A stretch of 8,502 nucleotides of DNA from Candidatus Omnitrophota bacterium (GTDB taxonomy: Bacteria; Omnitrophota; JAUWXU01), in NCBI GenBank assembly GCA_030616145.1, contig JAUWXU010000024.1:1-8502 (forward strand), read 5' to 3'. The translations under genes were made by a program, and so were the position numbers. How positions within the stretch are numbered: position 1 is the stretch's first letter; the number at the start of each line of letters is the position of its first letter. This document shows, one piece after another, positions 6,300-8,502 of the stretch. Below the pieces are notes generated by a model. It saw only the letters and a program-made list of their open reading frames with translations, did no database searches and was not told the DNA's origin.

Positions 6300-6774
6300 G
6301 AAAGAGGGAGTAAGATTTATTGTTTCCAGAGAATTGGGGCGGCTTGTCCGGTGGCTGCGCATATTAGGTTATGATACCAGTTATTTTGATTCTATAGACA
6401 AAAGAGACCTGCTTATTACTGCCCTTAGAGAAGGAAGATTGATTATAACCCGCACATCAGCTTTTAAAGACCATCATGGGTTAGAAATGATTTATATTGA
6501 AAGTGACAAAGTAGAAGAACAGATAAAACAGGTTATGGCGAAGCTTGGACTGATAATACCCCAGGAGGCCTTGTTTAGCCGATGTGTGGGGTGCAATCAA
6601 ATACTGGAGAATATATCTAAGCAAGAAGTGGAGGGAAAGGTCTCGCCCTATGTTTTTGAGACAGTAGAGCAATTTAAGAAATGCCCGGATTGCAAAAAGA
6701 TTTACTGGGTTGGGACACACTGGAATAATGTGAAAAAATTTGCAGACCGATTGGGAATATTGAGCCGCAAATGA
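6283..6774 (+). CDS. Mut7-C (PIN-like) domain protein with C-terminal zinc ribbon
   Basis: 163 residues matching the Mut7-C domain, a PIN-like fold named after the C-terminus of nematode Mut-7 and predicted to be an RNase. The N-terminal block reads RFIVSRELGRLVRWLRILGYD (11-31), followed by EGRLIITRTS (50-59). A zinc ribbon has CVGC (101-104) and CPDC (134-137), then YWVGTHW (141-147), typical of the family. Odd point: the family usually has Asp after FIV and in TRD. Here these are Ser15 and Thr58, so nuclease activity may be reduced or lost. ATG 6283 lies inside the end of pyrC, with GGGGAAAG about 5-12 bases upstream; this tight overlap places it in the pyr operon. Substrate and cellular role are unknown. 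An RNA-binding role of the zinc ribbon is possible but inferred. Confidence 0.82.
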   Translation: MNLWPEKEGVRFIVSRELGRLVRWLRILGYDTSYFDSIDKRDLLITALREGRLIITRTSAFKDHHGLEMIYIESDKVEEQIKQVMAKLGLIIPQEALFSRCVGCNQILENISKQEVEGKVSPYVFETVEQFKKCPDCKKIYWVGTHWNNVKKFADRLGILSRK

Positions 6775-6833
6775 GTATAAAATCATGATTACACAGAAGG
6801 TTTTATTAGATCTTTACAAACAGAGGAGAATAG

Positions 6834-8072
6834 ATGCCACGATTTATTTGCGATTTCCATGTCCATTCTAAATACAGCCGGGCCACCAGCAAGGATATGG
6901 ATATAAAGAACATCAGTAAGTGGGCAAAGATAAAGGGGATATCCCTGATCGGCACCGGTGATTTCACCCATTTTTTATGGTTGGAGGAGCTTAAGAGAAT
7001 TTTGAGGCCGGAAGGGAATGGATTGTTCAGCTACGACCAGACCCTGTTTATGTTAACAGCAGAGATTTCCTGTATCTATAGCAAAAATGGAAGGACAAGA
7101 AAGATTCACATTGTTATTTTTGCGCCCAGCTTTGAAGTAGTAGAGAAGATAAACAATGAATTGAGTTCTATCGGCAACCTGGCTAGTGATGGAAGACCTA
7201 TTTTGGGATTGGATGCCCGGGATTTAGTAAAGATTGCAATGGATATAAGCCCTGATTGTTTTATAGTGCCTGCCCACATCTGGACTCCCTGGTTTAGCTT
7301 GTTCGGAGCCAATTCGGGCTTTGACAGCATTGAAGAATGTTTTGAAGATCAATCCCGGCATATCTATGCTCTGGAAACAGGTCTTTCCAGCGATCCGGCA
7401 ATGAACTGGCGGTGGAGCGTGCTGGACAAATATTCCCTGATTTCAAATTCAGATGCCCATAGTCCTGCCAATATAGGCAGAGAAACAAATGTGTTTTCCC
7501 AGAAGATGGATTATTATCAGATAATAGAGACCCTGAAGAATAAAGATAGAGAGAAATTTCTGGCAACCATTGAATTCTTTCCCCAGGAGGGGAAATATCA
7601 CTGGGATGGCCATAGAAACTGTGAAGTTTCTTTATCTCCATCTCAGACAAGAGAGAACAATTATTGCTGTCCGAAATGCGGCAGGAGACTAACTATTGGG
7701 GTAATGCATAGGATAGAGGATTTATCTGACCGCGAACAAGGGTTTGTCCCGGAAGGCAGTATCCCTTTTTATAGTTTGGTGCCTCTTGCCGAGATTATTG
7801 CCGAGGCCAAAGGAGTGGGGAAAAAGACAGTAACAGTAGAGAATGAATATTACAGGCTTGTTCAGGGATTAGGGGGAGAGTTTAATATCCTGCTTGATGC
7901 CTCTCGGGACGACCTGATTAAACTGACCACTGAAAAGGTGACTGATGGCATTTTAAGGGTGAGAGAAGGGAAGGTAGATATCCGGCCGGGCTACGATGGG
8001 GTGTACGGTGAGGTAAAGATCTTTAGCCCCGGTCAAGACAAGGAGACAGAAAGACAACTGAGCCTGTTTTAG
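6834..8072 (+). CDS. Endonuclease Q-family PHP-domain DNA repair nuclease
   Basis: 412 residues, close to archaeal EndoQ (about 420). Studied EndoQ enzymes nick DNA 5' of deaminated bases (uracil, hypoxanthine, xanthine) and at abasic sites. A PHP metal-binding domain opens the protein: DFHVHSKYSRATSKDMD (7-23), GTGDFTH (40-46), His148 in PAHIWTPW, and SNSDAHSPANIGRETN (204-219). GLSSDPAMNWR (183-193) and FFPQEGKYHWDGHR (248-261) are close to EndoQ rather than to PolX or histidinol phosphatases. A zinc-finger segment follows (Cys263, Cys278, Cys279, Cys282), then LTIGVMHRIEDLSDR (286-300). The protein ends in QLSLF, a sliding-clamp-binding pentapeptide. AGAGGAG (6822-6828) precedes ATG 6834 by 5 bases, the best Shine-Dalgarno among the full genes. 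A 59-base gap follows the Mut7-C gene; pyrK begins 4 bases after the stop. Function is by family resemblance. Confidence 0.87.
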   Translation: MPRFICDFHVHSKYSRATSKDMDIKNISKWAKIKGISLIGTGDFTHFLWLEELKRILRPEGNGLFSYDQTLFMLTAEISCIYSKNGRTRKIHIVIFAPSFEVVEKINNELSSIGNLASDGRPILGLDARDLVKIAMDISPDCFIVPAHIWTPWFSLFGANSGFDSIEECFEDQSRHIYALETGLSSDPAMNWRWSVLDKYSLISNSDAHSPANIGRETNVFSQKMDYYQIIETLKNKDREKFLATIEFFPQEGKYHWDGHRNCEVSLSPSQTRENNYCCPKCGRRLTIGVMHRIEDLSDREQGFVPEGSIPFYSLVPLAEIIAEAKGVGKKTVTVENEYYRLVQGLGGEFNILLDASRDDLIKLTTEKVTDGILRVREGKVDIRPGYDGVYGEVKIFSPGQDKETERQLSLF

Positions 8073-8076
8073 TATA

Positions 8077-8502
8077 ATGAGCTATCAGATAAAATCCAGG
8101 ATTTTGAGCAATAAAAGATTAGGCCGGGAACATTATCTTATGCGGTTTGAAGCAGGCCCTATTGCCAGAACAGCAAAACCAGGGCAGTTTATACACCTTC
8201 GATGTTCTGATAAGGTTAATCCACTCTTGCGTCGTCCGTTCAGTATCCACAATACCACTGGAAAGACAATATATATTCTTTATCAATTAGTCGGCAGGGG
8301 AACGGAGATTTTAGCAGAGAAAAAGACCGGCGAATATTTAGATATTATCGGTCCCCTGGGGAATGGATTCAGTTACTCCCGGTCAAAAAGCGCAAATTCC
8401 ATTTTAGTGGCCGGCGGGATAGGGGTAGCGCCGCTTCTAATGCTTGCCCGAGAATTGATTCAATACCAAAAAAGTGCCGGTATACTACTGTTGATTGGCG
8501 CA
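8077..8502 (+). CDS. pyrK: Dihydroorotate dehydrogenase electron-transfer subunit, 3' end cut off
   Basis: Flavin and iron-sulfur subunit that passes electrons from the PyrDB catalytic subunit to NAD+ in the fourth step of UMP synthesis. The frame stays open to the window edge: 142 residues of an expected 250-280. The ferredoxin-reductase-type FAD-binding motif RRPFSIH is at 52-58, GPLGNGF at 92-98, and the nucleotide-binding motif VAGGIGVAPLL at 111-121. The 2Fe-2S cysteines would lie beyond the window. ATG 8077 is 4 bases after the EndoQ stop, without a clear Shine-Dalgarno. The fold alone could also suit related electron-transfer subunits (such as the NfnA/SudB type), but position in the pyr operon makes PyrK the best call. 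pyrD is expected next. Confidence 0.88.
   Translation, partial: MSYQIKSRILSNKRLGREHYLMRFEAGPIARTAKPGQFIHLRCSDKVNPLLRRPFSIHNTTGKTIYILYQLVGRGTEILAEKKTGEYLDIIGPLGNGFSYSRSKSANSILVAGGIGVAPLLMLARELIQYQKSAGILLLIGA

Noticed and set aside
6751..6781. TTGGGA ... TATAAA as an internal promoter for endonuclease Q
   Set aside because: The spacer is 19 bases and both boxes are imperfect, in AT-rich sequence. The 59-base gap and good Shine-Dalgarno make it conceivable, but it is not supported enough to annotate.

Overview
This is ordinary bacterial chromosome: nearly all coding, every gene on the + strand, most neighbours overlapping or separated by a few bases, and moderate GC (low-to-mid 40s percent by eye). 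There are no insertion sequences, CRISPR arrays, tRNAs or rRNAs. The contents suggest an uncultivated or deep-branching bacterium with a partly Firmicutes-like layout: PyrR control, a long class I dihydroorotase, a PyrK-type dihydroorotate dehydrogenase subunit and a DksA-like/lspA/rluD neighbourhood. The phylum cannot be assigned from the sequence alone.

Layout, left block (1-3364): the 3' two thirds of fabF (fatty acid elongation); a DksA/TraR-like C4 zinc-finger protein; lspA and lgt, the two membrane enzymes of lipoprotein maturation; and an RluD-type rRNA pseudouridine synthase. The last four are packed as one translationally linked set. Only two places lack a recognised protein gene over more than about 40 bases upstream of pyrR: the 44-base gap after fabF, which carries a small repeat, and the 183-base pyr leader.

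Regulatory region (3361-3547): a near-consensus sigma70 promoter with an extended -10 starts in the rluD stop codon. It is followed by a PyrR-binding RNA hairpin with the expected CNGNGA hexaloop, a 15-codon leader ORF with a strong Shine-Dalgarno, and an intrinsic terminator that overlaps the end of the leader ORF. The leader Shine-Dalgarno is part of the PyrR hairpin stem. This points to an attenuator in which PyrR blocks leader translation and so allows termination. It resembles the ribosome-dependent scheme proposed for Thermus strain ZO5 more than the Bacillus antiterminator.

Right block (3548-8502): pyrR, pyrB and pyrC in ATGA-type overlaps, then a Mut7-C domain protein, an endonuclease Q homologue, and the 5' part of pyrK, cut by the window edge. 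PyrB and PyrC carry out steps 2 and 3 of UMP synthesis and PyrK feeds electrons from step 4. The order DksA-like, lspA, rluD, pyrR, pyrB, pyrC, pyrK parallels Bacillus subtilis (ylyA-lspA-ylyB-pyrR-pyrP-pyrB-pyrC-pyrAA-pyrAB-pyrK). Here the nuclease-like pair sits where the carbamoyl-phosphate synthase genes would be.

Most interesting points: the leader-peptide PyrR attenuator; a DNA-repair endonuclease for deaminated bases (uracil, hypoxanthine) inside a pyrimidine operon; its C-terminal QLSLF sliding-clamp motif; and a Mut7-C protein lacking two acidic residues usual for the family.
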